NCBI GenBank assembly: GCA_933207985.1
Contig: OW240921.1
Location: 97,496,167 to 97,560,166 of the forward strand
Direction of reading: 5' to 3'
DNA: 64,000 nucleotides
Source: Pelobates cultripes
Lineage: Eukaryota; Chordata; Amphibia; Anura; Pelobatidae
Made by a program: the position numbers and the translations under genes. The notes under the pieces were generated by a model. That model was not told where the DNA came from and did not search any database. It worked only from the letters and a program-made list of their open reading frames with translations. This document shows, piece by piece, positions 23,594 to 33,310 of the stretch (the stretch's first letter is position 1; every line of letters begins with the position of its first letter).

Positions 23594-24103
23594 ATGCTTT
23601 ACACAGAGTATAAGGGTGATGTCACAGCACAGTGGGAATCTAACAGGGGAAGAGGTGAAAGTAATCCTCCTCCGACGACGACCACGCCAGCTAAGACAGG
23701 ACGCTTTACAGACGTGTTGTTGATGGAGGACATGTGGAGCTTTTTAAGTCCTACGCATCACCACAGCCCTTCGGGGTCCACCCTCAGAGAACGACTCGAC
23801 CGACAGGAAGGAGACTACCTCGCCTTAACTGCAGATATCGACACTCTGAGGAGCGATGAACCCCTTGACTACTGGGTGTGCAGGCTTGACCTGTGGCCTG
23901 AGCTATCCCAATTTGCGATAGAACTTCTGGCCTGCCCCGCTTCAAGTGTCCTGTCAGAAAGGACCTTCAGTGCAGCAGGAGGAATTGTCACTGAGAAGAG
24001 AAGTCGCCTAGGTCAAAAAAGTCTAGATTACCTCACCTTTATTAAGATGAATGAGGGATGGAGCCCGAAGGGACTGACAGTGGGTGATACATTCGACTAA
24101 AAA
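23594..24103 (+). pseudogene. hAT transposase fragment: C-terminal dimerisation domain
   Basis: The 168-codon frame ends in the hAT C-terminal dimerisation domain: LACPASSVLSERTFSAAGG, then KRSRLGQKSLDYLTFIKMNE. Glu122 in SERTFSAAG is the third catalytic acid of the D-D-E set. The natural stop is TAA at 24098-24100. Domain order and spacing are normal, so the parent element encoded a full transposase before the frameshifts. Confidence 0.88.
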
Positions 24104-24130
24104 AGGCCTGATGAGGGGGACGTAACAGGG

Positions 24131-24484
24131 TGTCGTGGATATTTAAATCCCTAGCTCACCCCAGTACCTTGCCCTGTCGTGGTTTCCTGTTCCTGGTTTC
24201 CTGAGAGTGCTTTATCATTGTGAATCTGATTTCTTGGTATCCTGATCTTGGCTTTTCCCTGGTTATTCTGAATTCTGGTTTCCCTGACTTGGCTTGTGTA
24301 TACGGTATTGTGTATTTTCTGGCTTCCTTGACCTCGTCTTTCCCTTTGACCATTCTATGTCTCTAGCGTATTAGTCCGGCCATTCTAAGGTCCGGTTTAT
24401 GCTCTGTCCTTTTCTTTTCCTTTTCTTGCCTATGTATATGTTTACATAGTTTCTGCGTGCTGGACCACACGAGTAGTCGTGACA
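24131..24484 (+). mobile_element. Solo LTR inserted in the hAT element
   Basis: A 354-bp block starts TGTCGTGGATATTTAAAT and ends AGTAGTCGTGACA. It splits a hAT sequence that is continuous in the nearby duplicate at 24624-24650: 'gtaacaggg' before, 'attaaactgat' after. Flanks CAGGG (24126-24130) and TTGGG (24485-24489) are a diverged 5-bp duplication. The interior has repeated 'cctg..cttggc' phrases like those of the LTRs at 14468 and 46949. Ty3/gypsy-type origin is likely but not proven. Confidence 0.72.
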
Positions 24485-24516
24485 TTGGGATTAAACTGAT
24501 AAGAATAGTACTACTT
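24485..24516 (-). pseudogene. U2 snRNA-like antisense segment, partial copy A
   Basis: The plus strand holds ATTAAACTGATAAGAATAG followed by TACTAC, close to the reverse complement of U2 snRNA around its branch-site-pairing region (remembered U2: GTAGTATCTGTTCTTATCAG). The adjoining U2-like block 'tgatgagggggacgtaac' lies at about 24109-24126 on the other side of the LTR. The two halves were adjacent before that LTR inserted. Confidence 0.55.
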
Positions 24517-24577
24517 AACACACCACTCCTATCTGGTGGCACATTAGAATGAAGTAGGAGGACCGACCAAGCATCTT

Positions 24578-24668
24578 TTTCCATCTCCCGGTTCCTAAAA
24601 TCGATGCCATATACACGTCCCCTGATAGGGGATGTAACAGGGATTAAACTGATAAGAATAGTACTACT
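24578..24668 (-). pseudogene. U2 snRNA-like antisense segment, copy B
   Basis: Read on the minus strand, this follows U2 snRNA from about nucleotide 34 to 120. In order: GTAGTA (branch-site pairing), CTATTCTTATCAGTTTAAT, a 'tcccctatcaggggac' stem block in place of U2 stem IIa, an ATAT block, 'gattttaggaacc', and 'gggagatgga'. Most of the blocks line up with small gaps. The U2 5' end (nucleotides 1-33) and the 3' half are missing. It lies antisense to the hAT transposase, in the element's 3' region. The comparison is from memory of vertebrate U2, so the identity needs a search. Confidence 0.6.
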
Positions 24669-24707
24669 TAACACACCTTATAATAACGCAGAGACAGGCA
24701 ATGCAGA

Positions 24708-24925
24708 GAGAGGAGTCTGAAGAAGAGGAGTCAGAGGAGGAAGGTGGCTTTGAGGAGGTGGAAGACCAAACACAGCAGGAGTCCCAGGGGGCTTGTTGTC
24801 ACCTTTTGGGGACCCCTGGTGTTGTACGTGGCTGGGTGGAGGAAGAGATCTTCAATGACATCAGTGAGAACAAGGAACGGGACATGGCTAGCTTGGTATC
24901 CAACCTTGTGCAAATGGGGAGTTTG
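24708..24925 (+). pseudogene. Second partial copy of the hAT acidic coding region
   Basis: This repeats 23213-23405 with moderate divergence: 'gaagaggagtcagaggagga', 'ggtgttgtacgtggctggg', 'caaggaacgggacatg' and 'gtatccaacct' all have partners in the first copy. It lacks any catalytic block and runs directly into the element's 3' terminal region. It probably derives from an internally deleted hAT copy joined to the first by recombination. Confidence 0.8.
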
Positions 24926-25298
24926 CGGTTGTGCAAATGGACTGTTTGCGGTTTGTCACTGTGAAGCGGGCGTAACCCTTAAACTACCTGATCGATACAA
25001 CATCATACCTGATGTTTTAAAGCATGTTATTCCAAACAATTTAGGAATGTTAGGTGATTTATGCCCTTTATGGATTAAAACCAGACTCTGCATCAACTAT
25101 GTAATTTTCCATGGGAGTTTTGCCATGGATCCCCCTCCGGCATGCCACAGTCCAGGTGTTAGTCCCCTTGAAACAACTTTTCCATCACTATTGTGGCCAG
25201 AAAGAGTCCCTGTGGGTTTTAAAATTTGCCTGCCTATTGAAGTCTGTGGCGGTTCGCCCGGTTTTAAATTTTATGTTCGCAACATCACTAATGATGTA

Positions 25299-26272
25299 TG
25301 ATTGATTCATCCCCTTGACCCTTGTAGGAAGTCCATGGGTACTAGAGAGATCATAGATTTTCCTGGCTTTTGATATTAGGCGTTACAGTCCACCACGGTT
25401 GCACTTAGGGTGCAAATGTACCCCATAAACAACTTTTCCTCCAAAATGTAAACACTGGGGTTTGCAAATTCACCAGTCCGCAAACCTAACCCCTTAAACT
25501 TTAATCTCCTAGCTTTCTCTGTGCTATTAAAAACACTAACTTAATACTTTACTGCGGTATGTTTTTGAATTCAGCTACCATTACAAGAGTGCCGTATCTA
25601 TGCTGTGCGCTACAAACAAGTAGTTAGATCATTGAAGAGGAAATTTGAAAACACTAGCCTGCATCTGAAAATAATTGTATTAAAAATAGCCTTTATTCTT
25701 CCACAGTTAAAAGCATATATCCATAGCTATACAATCCGTTCATTAATTCACATGAGCTCGGAGGTAGCTTCTTAAACCAGCTTGCTCCATTAGTTTCAAA
25801 TAATATAAAGCCATTTGTCACCCTTTACAATACATGTGTCTAAAGCTATCCTTATGATCTCTAGATTGTTAGCCAACCTTTTATTATTTATTTTGTAGGC
25901 CATTCTTTTAATCTCAAAGTATGTATAATAGTTGGGATTGAACAGATCTCCATATAGAATGTATGGTCGACCAGGAAAATGCTTTAGGGAACTAATAATA
26001 ATATCCTTTTGTAAATATACTTGCATTCATCTAGAAAAAAAAAGATCTTAATCGTTCTGATCTTTGTATTAAATTGTTCGTTTCATTGTAATAAACTGGA
26101 CCTGTCATTTAAAAAAAAAAAAAAAACTAAATTTTAAAGTTCAGAATACTTAAAAGAGAACTTGCAACATTGTCACTGCAGCTCTGTCAAGTGGTTATAT
26201 GGTCAAGAGTTTCTCGTAATTATTTCCCAGTACTTTAGCACAGACCACCCCTCTACGACCACAGTGATGAAG
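25299..26272. other. Unrecognised AT-rich sequence
   Basis: No gene or transposon recognised. A 76-codon minus frame (25796-26026) has no motif. An A-run occurs at about 26111-26126. Confidence 0.4.
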
Positions 26273-26277
26273 AAGAA

Positions 26278-27150
26278 TGTCATGGTTCTGATCAGGTCAG
26301 ACAAGAGAGGGTTGACTTAAGGTAGTTCGAGTTATTAGACATGGTTAGACAAAGGTAACAATAAGAATAACAGGAGAAAGAGGTAAAAGGTATAATAAAG
26401 ACAAAGGGGGAAAGCAGAACCTAGAAACAGAATTATAGGCGAGTATGAAAATAGACGTTTAGGCAATATGCCACAAAACAGGTTTACAGGAGACAGGGAA
26501 ACAATTATATAAAACTAAACAGGAATGTAAAGGATAAAGTAAAACAGGTTAAAGCAGCAATTGAGGTGATCAGCCTCTTTGGTTTCTAATCAGAACTGCA
26601 GTTGCAGGGTGTTTGATGATACTTGCAAATAATAAGAATGTCTATAACAGGCTTTCTCCAAACTCCGGCCCTCCAGATGTTGCTGAACTACAACTCCCAT
26701 GATTCTCAGCCTACCTATTTAATTCGTAGAATCATGGGTGTTGTAGTTCAGCAACATCTGGAGGGCCGGAGTTTGGGGAAGCCTGGTCTATAATATCCAG
26801 GCAGGATGGGAGGAAATCAATATGAAAACAAAGTCCAGTACAGAAATAAAGCAGGATGTTTGGATGAATCAGGATGGTTGAAGGTAAGTAAGGATGGAGC
26901 AGGTTTTCTTTAGAAAGAGCCAGAAGCAGAAGACTTGTCAGGTTTCAGAACACAACTTCTCTCAATGTAAAGGCAACTTAGGTGTTGTAGTCTGTGGCCT
27001 TTTATAGCAGACATAAATCATGCCATGCAGATGAGAGAGACTGAGGTGACTAGTGGCTATAGAAGCCAATAGTTGTGAAAACTGGAACTGTAATTAAATA
27101 AAACAGAAGAAATGAAACATGTCTTGAATTGTCAGGATAGGATCCTGACA
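26278..27150 (-). mobile_element. Candidate solo LTR, interrupted by a hAT MITE
   Basis: Starts TGTCATGGTTCTGATCAGG and ends AGGATAGGATCCTGACA, with TGTCA/TGACA inverted termini. Flanks AAGAA (26273-26277) and CAGAA (27151-27155) match at 4 of 5 positions. An antisense TATAAAA-like box near 27000 suggests the LTR reads on the minus strand. Removing the MITE and its duplication leaves about 727 bp. No internal retroelement sequence adjoins it. Confidence 0.55.
26648..26785. mobile_element. hAT-type foldback MITE with perfect 8-bp target duplication
   Basis: A 138-bp near-perfect palindrome whose left end is CAGGCTTTCTCCAAACTCC and whose right end is GGAGTTTGGGGAAGCCTG. It is flanked exactly by GTCTATAA at 26640-26647 and 26786-26793. 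The arms ('ccctccagatgttgctgaac', 'tacaactcccatgattct') pair over about 55 bp. The intact duplication and well-matched arms mark it as one of the youngest MITEs here, younger than the surrounding LTR. Confidence 0.92.
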
Positions 27151-27194
27151 CAGAAGTTACACATTATCAATGTCCATTCCCAGCCTGGACTTCA

Positions 27195-28715
27195 CTTCAC
27201 TCCCAACGTATCACTAGTCCATTCCCAACCTATTATTAGTCCACTCCCAAACTATCACTAGTCCACTGCCAACCTATCACTAGTCCACTTCCAACCTATC
27301 ACTAGTCCACTCCCAACCTATCACTAGTCCACTCCCAACCTATCACTAGTCCACTCTTAACCTATCACTAGTCCACTCTTAACCTATCATTAGTCCACTC
27401 CCAACCTATCACTAGTCCACTGCCAACCTATCACTAGTCCACTCCCAACCTATCACTAGTCCACTGCCAACCTATCACTAGTCCACTCCCAACCTATCAC
27501 TAGTCCATACTCAACCTATTACTTGCCCACTCCCAACCTATCACTAGTCCATACTCAACCTATTACTTGCCCACTCCCAACCTATCACTAGTCCACTTCC
27601 AACCTATCACTTGTCCACTCCCAACCTATCACTAGTCCACTCCCAACCTATCACTAGTCCACTTCCAACCTATCATTTGTCCACTCCCAAAATATCACTT
27701 GTCCACTCCCAACCTATCACTTGTCCATTCCCAAAATATCACTTGTCCACTCCCAACCTATCACTAGGTTTGACAGAATAGAAGTGTACGTATCACTAGT
27801 CCATTCCCAACCTATTATTAGTCCACTCCCAAACTATCGCTAGTCCACTGCCAACCTATCACTAGTCCACTTCCAACCTATCACTAGTCCACTCCCAACC
27901 TATCACTAGTCCACTCTTAACCTATCACTAGTCCACTCTTAACCTATCACTAGTCCACTCCTAACCTATCATTAGTCCACTCCCAACCTATCACTAGTCC
28001 ACTGCCAACCTATCACTAGTCCACTCCCAACCTATCACTAGTCCACTGCCAACCTATCACTAGTCCACTCCCAACCTATCACTAGTCCACTGCCAACCTA
28101 TCACTAGTCCACTCCCAACCTATCACTAGTCCATACTCAACCTATTACTTGCCCACTCCCAACCTATCACTAGTCCATACTCAACCTATTACTTGCCCAC
28201 TCCCAACCTATCACTAGTCCACTTCCAACCTATCACTTGTCCACTCCCAACCTATCACTAGTCCACTCCCAACCTATCACTAGTCCACTTCCAACCTATC
28301 ACTTGTCCACTCCCAAAATATCACTTGTCCACTCCCAACCTATCACTAGTCCACTTCCAACCTATCACTAGTCCACTCCCAACCTATCACTAGTCCACTG
28401 CCAACCTATCACTAGTCCACTCCCAACCTATCACTAGTCCACTGCCAACCTATCACTAGTCCACTCCCAACCTATCACTAGTCCACTGCCAACCTATCAC
28501 TAGTCCACTCCCAACCTATCACTAGTCCATACTCAACCTATTACTTGCCCACTCCCAACCTATCACTAGTCCACTTCCAACCTATCACTTGTCCACTCCC
28601 AACCTATCACTAGTCCACTCCCAACCTATCACTAGTCCACTTCCAACCTATCACTTGTCCACTCCCAAAATATCACTTGTCCACTCCCAACCTATCACTA
28701 GGTTTGACAGAATAG
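27195..28715 (+). repeat. 22-bp minisatellite, about 68 units, with a larger duplication
   Basis: The unit is CCTATCACTAGTCCACTCCC plus AA, repeated head to tail for about 1.5 kb with variants (ccactgcc, ccacttcc, ccatactc, ttgtccac). Most units contain the palindrome ACTAGT. The first block, with its opening units 'cgtatcactagtccattccc' and 'tattattagtcc', restarts at 27789, 582 bp after 27207. A non-repeat phrase, 'ggtttgacagaatagaagtg', closes both the first block (27767) and the whole array (28701). So a block was duplicated together with its edge. The array begins within 50 bp of the candidate LTR end at 27150. Confidence 0.95.
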
Positions 28716-28720
28716 AAGTG

Positions 28721-30716
28721 TAAATAATCAGTGTGGCCAATGAAGGGGTGGTCTCCAGGTGCTGGGAAGAGCCCTGCATTTTGTAAAATCACTCCCAAAT
28801 GAGTTTTACACAGAAATAGGAAAAACCATGGACTTTGAGCTACTTAACCACAATACTGAGTTGCAGTGGCTGTGTTGCTTAGATTGTCATTTTAATAAGT
28901 TCATTCATGGTGTTTAGCAAATAAATGCAGTTTATCTACATACTTAACTATCTATCAAGTTTGGCTGTTCCTCCCTACTGGATTACTGAAACATTCGTTA
29001 GATCAGGACTGGAACTAAATAGGAAGGAATGAGGAGAGGAACTGGAATTTCGAAGTAAGGTGTAATTAGTTTTATGTATATTGCTGGCAAACTCAACCTG
29101 AAGAAACATATAGTCTCTAAAGTTTTAAATAAAATATCTCTAAACCAACTATACATATTGGAAAATGAAATCACAAGTTATTATAGGTAATATTATTAAT
29201 TTCATGTATTGATGCTGCAAAGTATGTGGGTGGTAAGTCCTCATTAACTTTGCAGCCTGTCTGAAATTTAGAGACTTGGCAAATATTTCTGACTTCATCT
29301 TACCATCGTGCATAATCGTGGTGTTCCATTCAATAAGCTCAAGTTGGAGTACCCATACGCTCCTTATAAAACCGCTCATAAAACAAGAAAAATGAATTGA
29401 ATGCATATGCATGGCAATCAAACTGCGTTTAATAGTAACCTCCCAATCTATATTCACAGCACTGTCACAGAAGTAATATACAAGGAGATCATAACCTTCA
29501 TGGGGAAATTGAGACATTAATATGGCCACCCCATTTAGAACACTCAGTTAAATTCATTAGGAAAAAGTTACAGTTGGCTTACATTGTGGATGAAGGCAAG
29601 GATCCGGAGGCACGTATGTCTACCTATAAATCCCATGCTTGGAAGATCTCCCAGAAATGAAAATAGCTTTGGAAGGCTGCATTAACCTTGAGGAATGAAT
29701 AGACTTAAAATCCTAGTTTCTTCTCTGCAAATTCACTGTGATATTGTCCTTGAGGGGCTGGTAACTGTGATTAACTGAGCACTGAATGCATATCACTAAG
29801 ATAGTTTAAAGATTTCAACTCCTGCTTTTATAGTGTGCCTTTTCATCACATTCTGGCATCATTATTGCTTGGTTATGTCTTAATAAACGAGATAAATAAC
29901 AAACTGCGTGCACGCATTGCTTCTAAAACATATATTTATTATTTTTCTCCATTTGGTTTGTTTTTATGACACGTTTACCGGATGAAAATAAAAAGAGAAA
30001 TGATGAAAAGTTGGTTATTTCACAGGTAAATATCAAATAGTCAATAAAATTACTCACAGAGATTCACTCCAGACATAGCGTTTACAAGAATGTCTCTGAT
30101 ATAGCATTAATGAAAAAATTAATTTTAATAAAACCAAATGCACTTTTTTAGCAAAAAATAAATAAAAATGTAAATAACAAATCTTGTCCTCTATTTACAA
30201 ACGGAAGTTGCAAGACACTTGATAGAAACGGTGCAGTCTTCCGTTTACCATAAAACCCTGCCTAGTGCTTTTTCATTTTCCTTAATGAAAAGTGCAAATG
30301 TCTAATAGAGCAAAAGGCACAAGTAAAAAAATATAAATAAAAAAGTAATGGGGATCAACCACTCATGGATGTGAATTGAAGCTGCTTGCAGTTTTATGAC
30401 GCATGAGCACACTTAATCAATCCACTCGAATGAGAAAGTACTGAGCAGGTGTGTATGTTACATCAGTACCAGCCAGTTTGATTGATGATGTGGAGCCAAA
30501 CTAATGCTTGACCCATGGTACGAAGAAACATTGAGGTATTATTGCAATAATTTTCTTATCAGCTAGGCACAAGAACATTTTAGGCACTGCCACTTTCAGT
30601 GCAACCCTAATCTCAAAACTTTTTTTAAAACCAAATCTCCAACACTTAAACTAAACTGTAACTTTTCAACTTAATTCAAAGGCCTAATCTTTACCTCTTA
30701 TATTAATATTATCATT
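28721..30716. other. Unique-looking sequence, no gene recognised
   Basis: No transposon structure is seen. A 126-codon minus frame at 29149-29529 is the longest frame here that no repeat explains. It has no signal peptide, domain or codon bias I can recognise, and no splice context is clear. Confidence 0.35.
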
Positions 30717-31130
30717 TATAAAGGGTCAACATATTCCAAAGCACTTTACAATTATAAAATGGGATACAGCTACTCCTCACTTACCGACCGGGTTCCATTC
30801 TTACGACCCGGTCATAAAACAAATTGGTCGGTAAGTGAGGATGCGCTACAGAGCATGCGCACCAGCCCAGGTCTATGTTCGGGGAAATTTCCCCAAACAT
30901 AGACAAGGGCACCAGAGCAGGGAATCCCTCAAATCTATGTTCGGGGAAAATTCCCCAAACATATACCAGCTCTCTCTTGAATCCCCACGCTAGGGAGCTG
31001 GTCGTAAGTGCGAGCCGTCGTAAAACAGGTAGGTCGTTAAGTGAGGACCACCTGTATATGACAACAAGTAATTTACATACAGAATATAACAGAGAAGAAA
31101 GCCCTCCCCAAAGAAGCTTACAATCTGTGA
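30717..31130. mobile_element. Dispersed repeat interrupted by a MITE
   Basis: The left part (30717-30766, 'tttataaagggtcaacatat', 'gcactttacaattata') and right part (31055-31130, 'tgacaacaagtaatttacat' to 'gcttacaatctgtgat') look like the two halves of an abundant frog dispersed repeat, from memory of similar sequences. They become continuous when the inserted MITE (30767-31054) is removed. The class of the host repeat is not known to me. Confidence 0.45.
30767..31054. mobile_element. MITE with inverted ends and TA flanks
   Basis: Left end CAGCTACTCCTCACTTACCG; right end CGTTAAGTGAGGACCACCTG. These are inverted copies, each flanked by TA. Inside, 'tctatgttcggggaaa.ttcc' occurs twice (about 30881 and 30936). 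The open frames of 121 and 133 codons that cross it come from this palindromic repeat and are not genes. Confidence 0.65.
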
Positions 31131-31689
31131 TAAATATCCATTCCAAATCGTACTCCTTACACTATGCAACATCTAACCTTAAAGGGACAATCGTGCATTG
31201 TAAATACATGGATCTATTTATAATACTGGAGTGTGATATAGGCTATTTGGATTGCTGCACCCCTTTTTCCCTCTGAAATAAATCTCAGAGAAGCCTCTAA
31301 TCTCTTTTAAGCAAGAGATCAAAGCGTTTGAGGAAGAGCAAATCAGACAGGCAGGAAGGTACGATCCAGAAGCTTGACTGCTGACAACATACCCAACATG
31401 TTCTGAAGCCAAAACAACCCTACCCACAAACAACACTGACATCTTTTATCATTGTGGATAGGGCACCAGCCACATCTTTATTAAACAATTAATAACCAGC
31501 AAAACATTAAACCTGTCAGCTGTTGGGTGGATTACCAACAGACAGATAATTTCACATTTGCCAAGAGCTCAAGCAGTCTGTCCCTTGCAATCAGCTACTT
31601 TCAGACTGCAACTCTTTATCAGACAACTGAACCTAAAACATATCCCTCTACTGGCTGAGGATGGTGCCACCGCAAGGCTGGAGTGTCTT

Positions 31690-32270
31690 ATATGCCATCA
31701 GGCTTGCACACCCCCAAATACAGCACTACTTTAATCCCTGACTGCCACTCCAGGTTAAAAATGTTAAACCCAATCTGGTTCAAATGAAGCCCATAATATC
31801 TCATGAGATTAGAATTATTACCTTCCAGCTGTCCACGCCTAACCGTATATAACGCTTGATTTTGATATATTAACCTTATGTCTACACTTTTCCAATGCCT
31901 TACCATTATCCACCAACTTCCAAAATGCCTTAGGATCAAGGCCTGACTGAATTAACTTTAAATCTGGAAACAACACATAACAGCTAGCCTGATCATGTCT
32001 CTTTAAATTAATAAAGTCAATTGTCCTCTGCCAATCTATATCGTTCCCAGCTGCATGGATTAAAAAAAACACAGAACCACAGAGACACGACTGCTAATAG
32101 CTACACATTCTGGGTAACTATGAGACCAAATAAGCACTCTAATCTCTTGCCAGCGAACCTTAACCCCTACTGTAGGAGACCCAAAATTCTTCCTGAACAA
32201 CAACAATTCCTCCAACCGACCCAAAGCACAGTAAATAAACAAATGGACCATAATCCACACATACATTAGT
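31690..32270 (-). pseudogene. SGNH-hydrolase-like domain of the Ngaro element
   Basis: In three overlapping minus frames the order is VWIMVHLFIY (where the family has W-x-x-GHS), then LIHAAGNDIDWQRTIDFI (the GND block), LFPDLKLI, ALEKCRHKVN and RYYGLHLNQIGFNIFN (the DGxHLN block). The nucleophile Ser is replaced by Leu and the catalytic Asp of D-x-x-H by Tyr, so it cannot be active. The role of this domain in the retroelement is unknown. Identification rests on the ordered blocks. Confidence 0.7.
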
Positions 32271-32290
32271 GAAGAACCTCCAAAAGAAAA

Positions 32291-32476
32291 TTACAACAGA
32301 TGAGGACACGCATACAAGCAAAACCTAGATGAGTCCCGACAACCCAACCTACGCACTGCTGATTCCAAAAATCCCAATAAGTTCACCTGCGTTGCCTCCC
32401 CAATCCTAAAGGAATGAGAAGAAAATCCAAAATAATTATCCTCTTGGAACTGCAAGCATGACCTAAGCCTAGTCAC
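32291..32476 (-). pseudogene. Tyrosine recombinase C-terminal fragment
   Basis: The 61-codon minus frame reads SSHSFRIGEATQVNLLG, then AVRRLGCRDSSRFCLYACP. The H-x-x-R motif (HSFR) and the Tyr nucleophile (LYACP) of tyrosine recombinases are kept, while the usual LGRW has become LGCR. In DIRS/Ngaro elements this enzyme integrates the circular DNA copy without making a target duplication. The N-terminal catalytic Arg region upstream is degraded. Confidence 0.78.
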
Positions 32477-33310
32477 AAATTAATACCTGGACAATGGATG
32501 GAAATCCTTGTCTTCCAAAAAAAAAACAGCAGTTGCAACCATAACTTGCATGTATTGCTGCACCATGAAAACTGGACAGAAGACCACTCCTGTGGGACAA
32601 ATGCGCAGTGTCGTGCTGACCCCATTCTGACACATCTTTGATCAGATTCTTATATCCACAAAACCCACACTCCATGATACATCTGATAAACAAAAGCAGA
32701 GACTCTGAGCAAGAATTGGAGGACACCACTTCTCCAACCCGCAATACGCCGTAAAACCATACTGAGAACGCGATCTAGAAAAGTCTATTTTTTATAAGCG
32801 TAGCACCTCAACCGAAATCACAGGTCGCCCACTCCTCTGCAGCTCTCCTCAAGACCCAGCTTCATAAACCTATTTAGCCCTCTCAGCCGGAAGCACTCTA
32901 GGCTGTTCTAATCGGGACTGTGATGTCAGCATGCTCCAACGTCCCAGCGCCATCCAGAGGCAGGGTTTGTGCCATCACTTCCGGCATTACTGGAAGAGAA
33001 ACCCAAGAAGCACTCCACCAGGCTTCCACGACTGCACCAACATCCTTCAGCTCCCACCGCAACCAAAACACTGTATAGATTCCCCTGCACATCACAACCA
33101 AAAGGGACAGTCAAACCTACTTTTTCCAGATCCATTGGACTCGGAGAAAGGGGGGATTGTTGCACCTGAACTGCATATGCTGCTTCACCCGATCCAGTGG
33201 GTACACCAGAGAACAGGTCCTGCAAGATAGAAGACCCATGCAGCTGTTGGTAAGCCACTAACAAGGAACCTTACATCTCCCAGGACAAGGAAGCCACGTG
33301 CAGGGTAAGT

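Larger units (their letters stand above)
19674..25290 (+). mobile_element. hAT DNA transposon with BED-finger transposase, degraded and chimeric
   Basis: The element starts CAGTGATGTCCCGAAC and ends GTTCGCAACATCACTA, which are inverted termini. It is flanked on both sides by an exact 8-bp duplication, ATGATGTA (19666-19673 and 25291-25298), the hAT signature. From 5' to 3' it holds a subterminal region rich in 'gttcg/cgaac', a leader with 119-bp tandem repeats, a transposase in at least five broken pieces, a 3' region with U2-like antisense segments and a solo LTR, a second partial copy of the acidic coding region, and the 3' end. The perfect duplication shows that both outer ends belong to one insertion. 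The internal duplication suggests recombination between copies before or after insertion. Confidence 0.92.
31440..33310 (-). mobile_element. Ngaro-like (DIRS-order) retroelement remnant
   Basis: On the minus strand the order is a degenerate upstream part (33300-32480), then a tyrosine-recombinase C-terminus (32476-32291), then an SGNH-hydrolase-like region (32270-31690). This pairing and order fit Ngaro-type elements of fish and frogs. The reverse transcriptase is not recognisable, so it lies outside or is deleted. Several frameshifts and lost catalytic residues show it is long dead. Outer limits are approximate; I could not define the element's direct repeats. Confidence 0.7.

Noticed and set aside
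24101..24115. Second U2-like match (aaaaaaggcctgatgag resembling the U2 5' end)
   Set aside because: Too short, and at the wrong side of the other U2-like blocks; probably coincidence.
27195..28715. CRISPR-like regular repeat array
   Set aside because: The 22-bp units are contiguous with no unique spacers, and the sequence is eukaryotic; it is a minisatellite.
30781..31276. 121-codon minus and 133-codon plus frames
   Set aside because: Both arise from the palindromic MITE and its host repeat and share no known protein motif.
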